Assembly: GCF_003353425.1 (NCBI RefSeq) | Contig: NZ_QRAO01000002.1 | Span: forward strand, 553,906-617,905 | Length of the DNA stretch: 64,000 nt | From: Marinirhabdus gelatinilytica | Lineage (GTDB): Bacteria; Bacteroidota; Bacteroidia; Flavobacteriales; Flavobacteriaceae | Reading direction: 5' to 3' | Shown: in pieces, positions 45,636 to 54,106 of the stretch | Position numbering within the stretch: the first letter of the stretch is position 1 | Layout: every line of letters starts with the position of its first letter | Notes under the pieces: model-generated | Databases searched by the model: none | What the model saw: only the letters and a program-made list of their open reading frames with translations | Told to the model about the DNA's origin: nothing | Translations under genes and position numbers: made by a program

Positions 45636-45717
45636 CCATTTTCCATCCTCCATCTTCCATCTTCCAATTTCCAATTTCCATCTTCCAACCTCTACCCTCG
45701 AACCTCTAATTTCCACC
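45636..45717. repeat. CTTCC/TTTCC-rich degenerate tract, right side of the S23 unit
   Basis: The plus strand is a run of CCATCTTCC, CCAATTTCC and CCAACCTC units. It lies upstream of the S23 start and reaches into the end of cusA, where it supplies the final Gly-Gly-Asn codons and the stop. It is inverted relative to the tract at 45041-45138. Confidence 0.8.
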
Positions 45718-48700
45718 CTTACGCGAAAGTGCATATTCCTTCTTCCAGCTGTATAGGACTGGTAGTAGGAAATAGGACGTAACATCGATTATCATTCCGC
45801 CAAAAATGGGTATCGCCATCGGTATCATTATATCGCTTCCCTTGCCTGTGGATGTGAGTACGGGAAGTAAGGCAAGCACAGTAGTTACGGTTGTCATCAA
45901 ACACGGGCGGATACGTTTACCTGCGGCTTCCAAAGTGGCAAGCCTTATACTTTTTTTATTATCTGGTTCGTTGCTTTTGAAAGATTGGTCTAAATAAGTG
46001 GCCATTACCACACCATCATCCGTTGCAATACCAAATAGGGCAATAAAACCTACCCAAACGGCGACACTTAAATTGATGGTTTTCATATTGAACAAGTCCC
46101 GCAGATTTTCGCCAAAAAAGCCGAAGTTGAAAAACCAATCCTGCCCGTATAGCCATATCATAATAAAGCCACCTGCAAAGGCTACGGCGATTGCGGTAAA
46201 CACCATAAGTGATGTAGAAACCGACCTGAATTGGAAATACAGAATCAAGAAAATGACCAGTAAACAAAGTGGTACCACGACCGATAAGGTTTTTTCTGCT
46301 CGCAACTGGTTTTCATACGTTCCCGTAAAGCGATAGCTCACGCCTTGCGGTACGACCAGCGAACCGTTATCAATATTTTCTTGAATCAGCGCTTGGGCAT
46401 TTTCTACCACATCCACTTCGGCAAAGCCGTCGAGTTTGTCAAATAGCACGTAGCCAATTAGAAAGGTGTCTTCACTTTTAATGACCTGGGGTCCTTGCTC
46501 GTAGCGGATATCTACTAATTCTCCCAATGGTACAGGGCTACCTTTCTCAACGGGAACATAGATATTACGTAAGTCCTCTGGATTTGCACGTAATTCTCTT
46601 GGATAGCGCACACGTACAGCGTAGCGTTCACGTCCTTCCACGGTTTGCGTGAGTGGCATACCGCCTACGGCCACTTGAAGGATTTCCTGCACGTCCATAA
46701 TGGATATACCATATCGAGCCAATTGGTCTCGCTCAATATCTATGAGCAAGTAGGGTTTGCCCACGATTCGGTCTGCAAAAACAGCTTGTTCCTTAACGCC
46801 TTCAGCTTGTTTCAAAATATCTTCCAGTTGCAGTCCGAAGTTTTCTATAGTTCTTAGATCAGGACCTTTTACCTTGATACCCATAGGTGCTCGCATTCCT
46901 GTTTGTAGCATTACCAGTCGAGTTTCGATGGGTTGCAACTTGGGTGCAGATGTCACGCCTGGTAGTTTGGTCACACGTACAATCTCGTTCCAAATATCAT
47001 CTGGACTTTCAATGTCCGGTCGCCAGTTTCGATAGTACTCGCCATCGTCATCTTCAATCAAATCTTCGCGTGTGGCGGTAGTCTTGAGCGATGTTTCGGC
47101 ATAGTTTGCATCTTCATCTATCTCATTATTTGGGTTGATGGTGAATTTGTTGTTCTTCAATACAAACAACCCATCGTCATTGACCTTATAGCGTTGTCGC
47201 TCGCCAGAACCATTCCGCATATATTCAGATTTATACTGAATGACATTCTCATACATCGAGAGCGGTGCCGGGTCGAGTGCGCTTTCTGTTCTTCCGGCTT
47301 TACCCACTACGGTTTCGATTTCAGGGATGCTCGCCACAGCCATATCCAGCTGTTGCAGTACGCGTTTGTTTTCTTCAGCGCCTGCGTGCGGTAGGGATGT
47401 AGGCATCAAAAGAAATGAACCTTCATTGAGCGCTGGCATAAACTCTTTGCCCGTATTGCGCATAATGATGATACCCAACGTGAGTACCGTAGCCGGAATG
47501 ATTAAAAACAGATATCGGTTCTGAAGTGCCCATTTCAAAATACGTTCATAGTAAATCCTGAAAATCGAGAATACACCGAGCAATCCAAAACAGATTATGG
47601 AAACAAATATTAGGTTTATCACGATGCTTCGGTCAAAGCCCAATGGTCGCCAGTAGGTAGCGAGCAGGAATACGATGGCAACAGATGAGATGATGATATC
47701 CAGTAGGTTTTTCCGCTTTAGCGAAAGCGTACCACGCATCTTTAAAAGTGATGTGATGGCAAAGGCGATAAGAATCAGCCCTAACCAAAATCCATAAACA
47801 ATGGCGAGAATACCCAATAAAACAAGTGCGCCGTTGATGGCGTACTGTGTGCGTTCCCGCAAGCTCGTCTTGCGGAAAAGAAATGCCGCAATGGGTGGAA
47901 TGATAAACAGCGCAATGATGAGCGATGCCGTGAGCGCCATTGTTTTAGTAAAGGCGAGCGGACGGAACAGTTTTCCTTCGGCACCTATCATTGTAAATAC
48001 GGGTAGGAAACTGATAATGGTCGTCAAGACAGCTGTTAGGATAGCGCCTGAGACTTCGGCAGTGGCGTTGTAGATGATTTTATTGATGCTGGAGACTGGA
48101 GGCTCGAGGCTAGAAGATTGTGACTGACTATTGAGTATTGAATCCTTTTCATTATTAATTTCAGTTTTATCTCTCTGTCCGTCTGAACTTTTCCAACTTC
48201 CATCTTCCAACCTCACATTTCCAACTTCCAACTTCTGAGCTTTAGCTTCTTCCAAGTGCCGTATCATATTTTCGGCGAGTATCACGCCCACGTCCACCAT
48301 CGTTCCTATGGCAATGGCGATACCAGAAAGTGCGACGATGTTTGCATCTACATTAAAGAGCTTCATCGTGATAAAAACCATCAGAACGGCTACGGGTAAC
48401 AATCCTGAAATAAGGATGGATGCACGCAGATTGAAAACCATTATAATAATGACCAAAATGGTAATCAGGATTTCCAAAGTCAGGGCTTCATTGAGCGTGC
48501 CCAGCGTTTCTTGTATAAGTTCTGTCCGGTCGTAAAATGGCACGATGGTTACTTGCGAAGTGCGCCCATCTTTCAAAGTTTTTGTGGGAAGACCAGCGCT
48601 TATTTCGGCAATTTGAGCTTTGACATTATTGATAACTTCCAGCGGATTTGCACCATAGCGCGCGACTACCACACCACCTACAACTTCGGCACCTTCCTTG

Positions 48701-49581
48701 TCCAGGATTCCACGTCTTGCAGCAGGACCCAAATGTACGTTTGCCACGTCTTTGATACGGATGGACGTGAAATTTTCTGAATCTACTACCGCATTTTTGA
48801 TATCTGAAATGGACTTTACGTAGCCCAATCCGCGAACGAGATATTCGGCTTGATTGATTTCGAGGGTTTGTGCGCCTATATCTTGATTGCTCTGCTTTAC
48901 GGCTTTTACCACATCGCCCATACTTACATTGTACTGGCGCATTTTTTCCGGGTCTATATCCACTTGATATTCCTGAACATACCCACCTATGGAAGCCACT
49001 TCAGAAACACCGCTTGCAGAGGATAGTCCGTACTTTACATAGTAATCCTGAATGCTACGTAATTCCTGCAAATCCCAACCACCAGTAACGTTTCCGTCTT
49101 TATCACGACCTTCCAACGTGTACCAAAATATCTGTCCGAGACCTGTTGCATCCGGCCCGAGTGATGGATTGACACCATCAGGCAAAAGGTTTGCAGGAAG
49201 TGAGTTCAGTTTTTCAAGAATGCGACTGCGCGACCAATAGAACTCGATGTCTTCTTCAAAAATGATATAGATGCTGGAAAACCCAAACATAGAAGAACTA
49301 CGAATAGTTTTTACGCCTGGAATACCGAGAAGGGAAGTGGTAAGCGGATATGTGATTTGGTCTTCAATATCCTGTGGCGAGCGACCTTGCCACTTGGTAA
49401 AAACAATTTGTTGGTTCTCACCAATATCTGGAATGGCATCAACGGCAACTGGGTCTGTAGGCAAAAAGCCCGTTTCCCAATTAAAAGGTGCATTGACCAC
49501 GCCCCAACCCACAAATAGGGCGAGTAGTAGAACGGCAACAAGTTTGTTTTCTATGAGAAATTTAATGCTCTTATTCAGCAT
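45706..49581 (-). CDS. cusA: CusA/CzcA-type heavy-metal RND efflux pump
   Basis: 1291 residues with 12 membrane helices and the RND porter domains of the HME family (VDAIPDIGENQQIVFTKW, GTMVDVGVILAENMIRH near 425, MRNTGKEFMPALNEGSF near 710, GIATDDGVVMATYLDQS near 1190). It is somewhat long for the family. About 50 residues (448-499, NVRLEDGSW to SSSLEPPVS) sit between the ENMIRHLEE helix end and IIYNATAEVSGAILT. They are encoded by a repeat-type insertion (48088-48238) kept in frame in a cytoplasmic loop. The C-terminal Gly-Gly-Asn and stop come from another copy. It exports Cu(I)/Ag(I) using the proton gradient. Confidence 0.93.
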   Translation of the reverse strand: MLNKSIKFLIENKLVAVLLLALFVGWGVVNAPFNWETGFLPTDPVAVDAIPDIGENQQIVFTKWQGRSPQDIEDQITYPLTTSLLGIPGVKTIRSSSMFGFSSIYIIFEEDIEFYWSRSRILEKLNSLPANLLPDGVNPSLGPDATGLGQIFWYTLEGRDKDGNVTGGWDLQELRSIQDYYVKYGLSSASGVSEVASIGGYVQEYQVDIDPEKMRQYNVSMGDVVKAVKQSNQDIGAQTLEINQAEYLVRGLGYVKSISDIKNAVVDSENFTSIRIKDVANVHLGPAARRGILDKEGAEVVGGVVVARYGANPLEVINNVKAQIAEISAGLPTKTLKDGRTSQVTIVPFYDRTELIQETLGTLNEALTLEILITILVIIIMVFNLRASILISGLLPVAVLMVFITMKLFNVDANIVALSGIAIAIGTMVDVGVILAENMIRHLEEAKAQKLEVGNVRLEDGSWKSSDGQRDKTEINNEKDSILNSQSQSSSLEPPVSSINKIIYNATAEVSGAILTAVLTTIISFLPVFTMIGAEGKLFRPLAFTKTMALTASLIIALFIIPPIAAFLFRKTSLRERTQYAINGALVLLGILAIVYGFWLGLILIAFAITSLLKMRGTLSLKRKNLLDIIISSVAIVFLLATYWRPLGFDRSIVINLIFVSIICFGLLGVFSIFRIYYERILKWALQNRYLFLIIPATVLTLGIIIMRNTGKEFMPALNEGSFLLMPTSLPHAGAEENKRVLQQLDMAVASIPEIETVVGKAGRTESALDPAPLSMYENVIQYKSEYMRNGSGERQRYKVNDDGLFVLKNNKFTINPNNEIDEDANYAETSLKTTATREDLIEDDDGEYYRNWRPDIESPDDIWNEIVRVTKLPGVTSAPKLQPIETRLVMLQTGMRAPMGIKVKGPDLRTIENFGLQLEDILKQAEGVKEQAVFADRIVGKPYLLIDIERDQLARYGISIMDVQEILQVAVGGMPLTQTVEGRERYAVRVRYPRELRANPEDLRNIYVPVEKGSPVPLGELVDIRYEQGPQVIKSEDTFLIGYVLFDKLDGFAEVDVVENAQALIQENIDNGSLVVPQGVSYRFTGTYENQLRAEKTLSVVVPLCLLVIFLILYFQFRSVSTSLMVFTAIAVAFAGGFIMIWLYGQDWFFNFGFFGENLRDLFNMKTINLSVAVWVGFIALFGIATDDGVVMATYLDQSFKSNEPDNKKSIRLATLEAAGKRIRPCLMTTVTTVLALLPVLTSTGKGSDIMIPMAIPIFGGMIIDVTSYFLLPVLYSWKKEYALSRKGGN
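47714..47729. repeat. Iterated palindrome variant CGCTTTAGCGAAAGCG inside cusA
   Basis: One central mismatch from the perfect 16-base palindrome in cusB. Here the reading frame differs, giving Thr-Leu-Ser-Leu-Lys-Arg. Confidence 0.6.
48088..48238. repeat. In-frame inverted-repeat insertion in cusA
   Basis: The left part (CTGGAGACTGGAGGCTCGAG, 48089-48108) is G-rich and the right part (CCAACTTCCATCTTCCAACC and relatives, 48192-48234) is C-rich. This is the same layout as the tracts flanking the S23 gene, with about 75 unrelated AT-rich bases between. The length keeps the cusA frame open and adds about 50 residues. Confidence 0.75.
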
Positions 49582-49628
49582 AACATTTGATTATTAGAGT
49601 TTTGGAATTACGTGTTGCGGAAAATGGC

Positions 49629-49672
49629 AAACACGCACTTTAGCCCGTAACAGCATAGCTGTTGGGCTTTAT
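49629..49672. repeat. Bulged hairpin between HYC_CC_PP gene and cusA
   Basis: AGCCC-GT-AACAGC, a 3-base loop, then GCTGTT-GGGCT forms a bulged stem. No T-run follows on the minus strand, so it is more likely an mRNA-processing or REP-like hairpin than a full terminator. Confidence 0.4.
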
Positions 49673-49689
49673 TCAAAAAATCTATTACA

Positions 49690-50109
49690 TCAAATTAAGA
49701 AAGTCTGGTGCAGCACTTGCACATCCCGTATGACAAAGGGTGGGGGGTAAGCTACAAAAGGAACTTCGTCAAGTTCGGTTCCCTCAAATAGGTTTATATA
49801 AGAGTACGTAAAAGCAGCGATAAACGTTTGCTGCTCAAAAGAAAGCGTGTCAAAAGATATTTTAAGATCGTCTTTACCTTCCTTCACGAGCAGTTGGTCA
49901 GTACAACACGATGTTGAAGTCATTTCAGGATTTTCACAACGTTTAATAGGTTGTGCTTTTTCCATTCCGCAACTTTTCGCTTCTGAAATTAAACTGAAAT
50001 CTACCAATGTATCTCCACAAAAGTGCATGTCTACGGTAAATGACATGGTAGAGAACAACACTACAAAAGCCATTGTTAAAGACAATATTTTATGGAAAAA
50101 CTGCTTCAT
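49690..50109 (-). CDS. HYC_CC_PP family secreted protein
   Basis: 139 residues with a signal peptide (ILSLTMAFVVLFSTM), then the family marks: MHFCGDTLVDFSL near 31, a Cys-Cys pair (STSCCTDQLL near 70) and YPPPFVIRDVQVLHQTFLI at the end. This small Bacteroidota family usually precedes TonB receptor or copper-efflux genes. The cysteines suggest metal binding in the periplasm. It is the first gene of the copper island, 108 bases upstream of cusA. Confidence 0.8.
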   Translation of the reverse strand: MKQFFHKILSLTMAFVVLFSTMSFTVDMHFCGDTLVDFSLISEAKSCGMEKAQPIKRCENPEMTSTSCCTDQLLVKEGKDDLKISFDTLSFEQQTFIAAFTYSYINLFEGTELDEVPFVAYPPPFVIRDVQVLHQTFLI

Positions 50110-50115
50110 TTATTA

Positions 50116-50123
50116 CAAAGCTA
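50116..50123 (-). promoter_or_regulatory. -7 promoter box of the copper island
   Basis: On the minus strand TAGCTTTG fits TAnnTTTG and ends 6 bases before the ATG at 50109, implying a nearly leaderless transcript for the HYC_CC_PP gene. Confidence 0.45.
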
Positions 50124-50396
50124 CAAAATTTTAACAGGGTTCGTTGAGATTAACAGAACTTTAATTGATCATTGCAACAAAAAGATTTGGCATCAATACT
50201 ATTGGCAACGTAGTTCCTAGATACCATTATTAATTACTTTCCGATACAAAAAGTAAAAACTCTTTGTTTATAGTATTTACAAAAGATTGGGCAACAAATA
50301 GGCAACATTTCAGTATAAATAAGGGTATTTACAGAACAAATATCAACAATCGGATGATCTATTTGTATAATGCTAAAATAACTATTTTAAACAAAA

Positions 50397-50423
50397 AAAC
50401 CGCTTCCAAAGGAAACGGTTTTA
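50397..50423 (-). terminator. Intrinsic terminator after the DUF6266 gene
   Basis: Stem AAACCGCTTCC / GGAAACGGTTT with a 3-base loop and one mismatch. Read on the minus strand it is followed by a run of seven T, 20 bases after the stop codon at 50443. Confidence 0.8.
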
Positions 50424-50442
50424 AATATCTATTCAGAAGCGT

Positions 50443-51084
50443 TTAAGCTGCCGTACCAGAGCCTAAATAGATACTGTTTGATACTTGGCTACCATCTGCT
50501 GAAACAAATGCCATAAAAAGCTCTACTGTGTCTCCTGCATAAGTTGATGGAATAGTAATTGTTTGAGAACCTGCTGTTCTATCTGCACCATCAAGAATAT
50601 ACATTGACTCTTTTTTACCAGGATTATAAACCAACACCATAGCTTTATCAGTAACATTTGCATTACCTTCTGCCGAGTTATCATCCCAAGTAAATGTTAC
50701 TTGTCCCGCTGTGGTTAAATCTGTTGCAGGGTTTAATGCACTCGATAAGTTTCCTCTACTTAAAAGAGCTAAAGAATAGTCAATAGTAAAGTTTGGTGCA
50801 GTACCACCTACTGCATTGTTTAGCACATAAGACATCGCAGCATTAAACTCTGTTTTTTGTACTGCATAGCCTTTGTAACCCGCTTTAATAAAGCCTAAAT
50901 TAGGCTGTAAATAACTTAACGTAAGCGCAAATTTTGTTCTTTGACTTACTTGTCCTTCCGTACGTGGATTAGCCACGTTAGAAGGCTTAATTCTTAAATA
51001 GTCAATACCTTTCCAAGAAGCACCAACTACGTTTCCTACTTTCCCTGATACACCGCCAAGGATTCCTTGTGAAATAACACCCAT
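50443..51084 (-). CDS. DUF6266 family protein
   Basis: 213 residues. The N-terminus GILGGVSGKVGNVVGASWKG and LRIKPSNVANPRTEGQVSQR is diagnostic of DUF6266, a Bacteroidota family of unknown function, often present in several copies. The C-terminal half (about 100-213) is beta-rich and Ig-like. It has no signal peptide. Its own terminator follows, and upstream is a 380-base spacer with an inverted repeat. Its base composition resembles the core genome more than the AT-rich genes to the right. Confidence 0.82.
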   Translation of the reverse strand: MGVISQGILGGVSGKVGNVVGASWKGIDYLRIKPSNVANPRTEGQVSQRTKFALTLSYLQPNLGFIKAGYKGYAVQKTEFNAAMSYVLNNAVGGTAPNFTIDYSLALLSRGNLSSALNPATDLTTAGQVTFTWDDNSAEGNANVTDKAMVLVYNPGKKESMYILDGADRTAGSQTITIPSTYAGDTVELFMAFVSADGSQVSNSIYLGSGTAA

Positions 51085-51464
51085 AACATTTATAAATTTA
51101 AATTAACGTTCATTCGGACTTGGTACGGACTTGATTCGAGTAAAATACCCTTCAATCAAGTATACGCAAAATTGATGCCTTATAGAACTTTTCAGCATCG
51201 TTTAGCCGCTATTGTCGCAAAATGAAACGAACCCCAAACCTTTATAATTTTTAAAAAAGAAAACGAAAAAAAGAAAACAAATAACTTGCAGGCGATGGCT
51301 ATGACGACAAGGTTTTTAGTGAAAAATATTGCTGCAAAAAAAGGTTTTTGAAAAATGCACCGAGATAGGTGCAATATTTTTTTCAAAACCCGAAGGGCTT
51401 GACCTTTTCGGCATAAAGCGTTGGCTTATGAAAGCCTGCTAAATTTGTGGTCTTTTTTTTATTT
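51085..51464. other. Non-coding spacer upstream of the DUF6266 gene
   Basis: 380 bases. Near its left end are two direct CGGACTTG octamers around 51114-51132 and an inverted repeat CTTGATT (51130-51136) / AATCAAG (51154-51160). These are candidate regulatory sites for the DUF6266 gene. The remainder, including A/T runs near 51240-51280 and 51370, carries no gene I can support. Confidence 0.4.
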
Positions 51465-52580
51465 TTACCAATCGGAAAACTCTGAGCGTTCTTGAATATT
51501 TTCTTCGATTTTTTCGTAACCTATAAGCTTATAATCATATAGAGTACCTAAACTGAAGTTTATTATTTCTTCTTCATCTATTTCAAACTCAAACTCGGCA
51601 GGAAGCAATAAATCTAATCTATAAATACTATTTTCAGAAACGTGGGTTACGTTCCAATATCTATCGTCTTCACTATCATAATGAGCCATTGATAAATCAT
51701 TATAAGTTAATGGTAATTGTAAATCTACTTTAGCTCTAATATCCATTTGAACCAAGTTTTCCTCTAAAGATGTTATAATTAATGAAGAAACCTCAAAATT
51801 TAAAATTTCACCCAAGTCATATTCCAATTCTACATAGTATGGGTCAGATAACAATCTTTCATAAATTAGTATCGAAAAATTATCTGTGTAATCATCAATA
51901 GATTCTTTTAATTCATCTATAGCTAGGTTTAAATTTGAAGATAAAATACCATAAACGGCTTTATAGTAATTGCTTGCGTTAACAAATACATTTAACATCT
52001 GTCCAATCCCATTGATGACCTCAAAACTCTTGGAAACATAACTCAACATATCATTATCCGAAGAAATCACAAATGCACCAGACATATTTATATCGCACCA
52101 ATGTTCTATAGTATTTAAAATAAAAGCATCTGGAAATTCATCCTTTTTTTGACCTGTACCAAAAGGGGATTTTTTATCAAAATACAGTTTAAAGACTTCA
52201 TTATGATTTGCTATTTCAGATGATATAATTTCTATATTTTTTTCTTTTAAAAAAGAATCAAAATGGTTCTTCAATTCAGTGAAATCTGATTCAATTTCAA
52301 CTTTAGGAATAGAATAAAATTGTTTATATTTTTCAGTTTGCCTTAATAAATTACCTTCTTTGTTTAATAATGCAGAAGCTTTTTTAAAAGCTGTTTTAGC
52401 TTTAGTTAAATTTTCCTGAATACGTTTCAAACATTCTTGATATGTAATATCAACTATTTTAACTTGTATTCCTTCTTCAATTGACTGATCCAATAATTGA
52501 TTAAGTTTTTTACCCTCAGTAAAATTCTCACTTTGAAAAACATTTGTGTCTAAAAAAATAATATTGTATTCTAAAATCAT
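51465..52580 (-). CDS. PIN-domain (DUF4935-type) nuclease-like protein
   Basis: 371 residues. The first 190 form a PIN-like fold with the acidic residues in order: Asp11 (IIFLDTNVF), Glu49 (ITYQECLKRI), the Asp residues of QKKDEFPDAFIL near 147-152, and SSDNDML near 173. These should bind Mg2+ for RNA or DNA cleavage. The C-terminal half (about 195-371) is a separate alpha/beta region of unknown role. Single gene without an adjacent antitoxin, on the mobile island, so a stand-alone defence or stress nuclease is plausible. Confidence 0.75.
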   Translation of the reverse strand: MILEYNIIFLDTNVFQSENFTEGKKLNQLLDQSIEEGIQVKIVDITYQECLKRIQENLTKAKTAFKKASALLNKEGNLLRQTEKYKQFYSIPKVEIESDFTELKNHFDSFLKEKNIEIISSEIANHNEVFKLYFDKKSPFGTGQKKDEFPDAFILNTIEHWCDINMSGAFVISSDNDMLSYVSKSFEVINGIGQMLNVFVNASNYYKAVYGILSSNLNLAIDELKESIDDYTDNFSILIYERLLSDPYYVELEYDLGEILNFEVSSLIITSLEENLVQMDIRAKVDLQLPLTYNDLSMAHYDSEDDRYWNVTHVSENSIYRLDLLLPAEFEFEIDEEEIINFSLGTLYDYKLIGYEKIEENIQERSEFSDW

Positions 52581-53344
52581 ATATGTATATAAAGTCTACA
52601 ATTTATGAAATTTTCTTCAGCAGGTAAACAAGCGCAGCTATAGTACAGCAAGGAATGAAGCGCAGCGAGAATGGATTGCTGTAACTATAAAGCGAGCCGC
52701 CAGCGAGTTGAGCAAGGGTGTTATGGTGGATAGCTTGAAGCTTTAGCGTAAAGCTGCCATAACTACGTGGTACACGCAGGGTTGGCGGTGTTTTTGATAC
52801 GGATGTTGTTTTTTAACTTGACTTATTATTTCAATTGTTAATTGAATTATGAAATGTGCTACTCAAAAACAGTGACAACCCGATTAGCCCGAAGCGAACA
52901 GCAGGCGAGCCAAATTATTAAGTAGCGGTTGCACCCCAAATTATATTTTGTGAGCTACAAGCGAACACCTTATTGGGGTTTGGGGTGCAAGAGTAGCTAC
53001 GGGTGAGGAAGTTGTGTAGTGTGTGAAATAAAGCAAATATATAGTGCTAACGAGGATGTGTCACCGCAGTAGTGCTATATATGTTAAGCACCAATACGAC
53101 CAACGAGAGTATTTGTGATTATGCTTTATGGAACAAAATGGAACAACTGACGAACACCGCTTTACCTGCTTTTACGGAATTGAGCGCAAAGGCAAAAGTA
53201 CAGGTTGGAATTTTGTAGCGTCTTGCGATAGCAAGGTGCGGAAAATATTGCAACTTGTACTGTGGGGAACGGAAGCTCTTGTGATTACGTGCGTGAAGAG
53301 TAACGTAACAAACGGAAGCGGAAGTGCTTAAAGTGGGGACTTAT
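52581..53344. other. Structured non-coding region in the island
   Basis: 764 bases, more GC-rich than its flanks and rich in inverted repeats: 52639-52651 with 52676-52689 (TATAGTACAGCAA type), GTTATGG 52720-52726 with CCATAAC 52757-52763 plus inner AGCTT/AAGCT, and a perfect 12-bp pair TTGCACCCCAAA 52929-52940 with TTTGGGGTGCAA 52979-52990. Short open frames exist (for example 53128-53331) but none looks real. It may be a structured RNA, an origin of transfer or a replication origin of the element. Confidence 0.5.
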
Positions 53345-54103
53345 TTATCTACTTTTAAATTCAATCCCTAAATGCCTAAATAGTCTCCTAACTTTCATTC
53401 TCCAACTTATCTTTGAACTTATCCAAGATTTACCATCCTTTGGAATGAGAATGTTATCATTAGAGTGCATTGGCTTCATTTTGCTTTGCGATACTTTACC
53501 ATCAAATTTTAATAACAAATATAGGTCTTGTGTTGGACAACCTTCATCATCCAAATCAAATATATTTTGATGTTCCTTTTGATTGAATTTTTCCTTTTTA
53601 GCTTTTAATCCTTCAAATAGCTCAACTAAATCAACCTTTTCTGTAATAAAATCTAAATCGTAAATATCTTTATTTGCTGCCCTACTTGAACCGCTAATTA
53701 ATTTAAACAGCCCTATATCTCTCGTGGTTACTAATCTTATATCATCAATAATTTCTATATCATCCATCATTTTCATATTTTGAATGATTTCGACCTTAAT
53801 CATAGTACCGCAAGACTTTGTTACCCAAAATCTTAAAAAAGTATGCTGTTCACTTTCTTTACCTGCTGGATAATCAATGCCTGTAACATTCTTTTTCCCA
53901 AAAAAAGCAATTGCCTCTTGCTCTATTTGTTCTAAATGCTTTATACCAACAATTTCAGGACAAAATAAATCTACATCTTGAGATTCTCTATGACCAAAAC
54001 GGATAGCCAAATTTGTACCACCTGCCAATGAAAATTGTGATAATGATGGTAAGGCTTGTAATTCTTTGATAGTAGTAATGAGTACTTGAGAAACCGTACT
54101 CAT
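53345..54103 (-). CDS. AbiEii/MenT-type nucleotidyltransferase toxin
   Basis: 252 residues. The nucleotidyltransferase signature is GGTNLAIRFGHRESQDVDLF near residues 28-47, with catalytic Asp residues in DVDLF and a downstream KVEIIQ strand. This is the AbiEii/AbiGii pattern, in which the toxin adds nucleotides to tRNA or other targets and gives phage abortive infection. The small gene 3 bases upstream is the expected antitoxin. Residues after 210 vary and may be recognition surface. Confidence 0.85.
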   Translation of the reverse strand: MSTVSQVLITTIKELQALPSLSQFSLAGGTNLAIRFGHRESQDVDLFCPEIVGIKHLEQIEQEAIAFFGKKNVTGIDYPAGKESEQHTFLRFWVTKSCGTMIKVEIIQNMKMMDDIEIIDDIRLVTTRDIGLFKLISGSSRAANKDIYDLDFITEKVDLVELFEGLKAKKEKFNQKEHQNIFDLDDEGCPTQDLYLLLKFDGKVSQSKMKPMHSNDNILIPKDGKSWISSKISWRMKVRRLFRHLGIEFKSR

Positions 54104-54106
54104 TTA

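Larger units (their letters stand above)
50110..50442. other. Intergenic junction between copper island and mobile island
   Basis: 333 bases. It holds the -7 box at 50116-50123, a pair of direct GGCAACA heptamers (50290-50296 and 50301-50307) and the DUF6266 terminator near 50397-50423. No coding frame here is convincing. GGGCAAC-type direct repeats often accompany Bacteroidota integrase attachment regions (from memory), so this may be the left edge of the island. Confidence 0.45.

Noticed and set aside
45636-45717. CRISPR array from repeated CTTCC units
   Set aside because: Units are degenerate, 7-10 bases, with no constant spacing or unique spacers and no cas genes.
49629-49672. Terminator between the HYC_CC_PP gene and cusA
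   Set aside because: Bulged hairpin without a T-run on the minus strand, and the two genes probably share a transcript.
51192-51386. Open frame of 64 codons on the minus strand
   Set aside because: Low-complexity Phe/Lys/Ile sequence from A/T runs, no homology recognised and no start-region signal; taken as non-coding.
53128-53331. 67-codon plus-strand frame, and a 26-codon alternative starting at 53137
   Set aside because: Composition reads like translated structured DNA, no family recognised, opposite to all neighbours.
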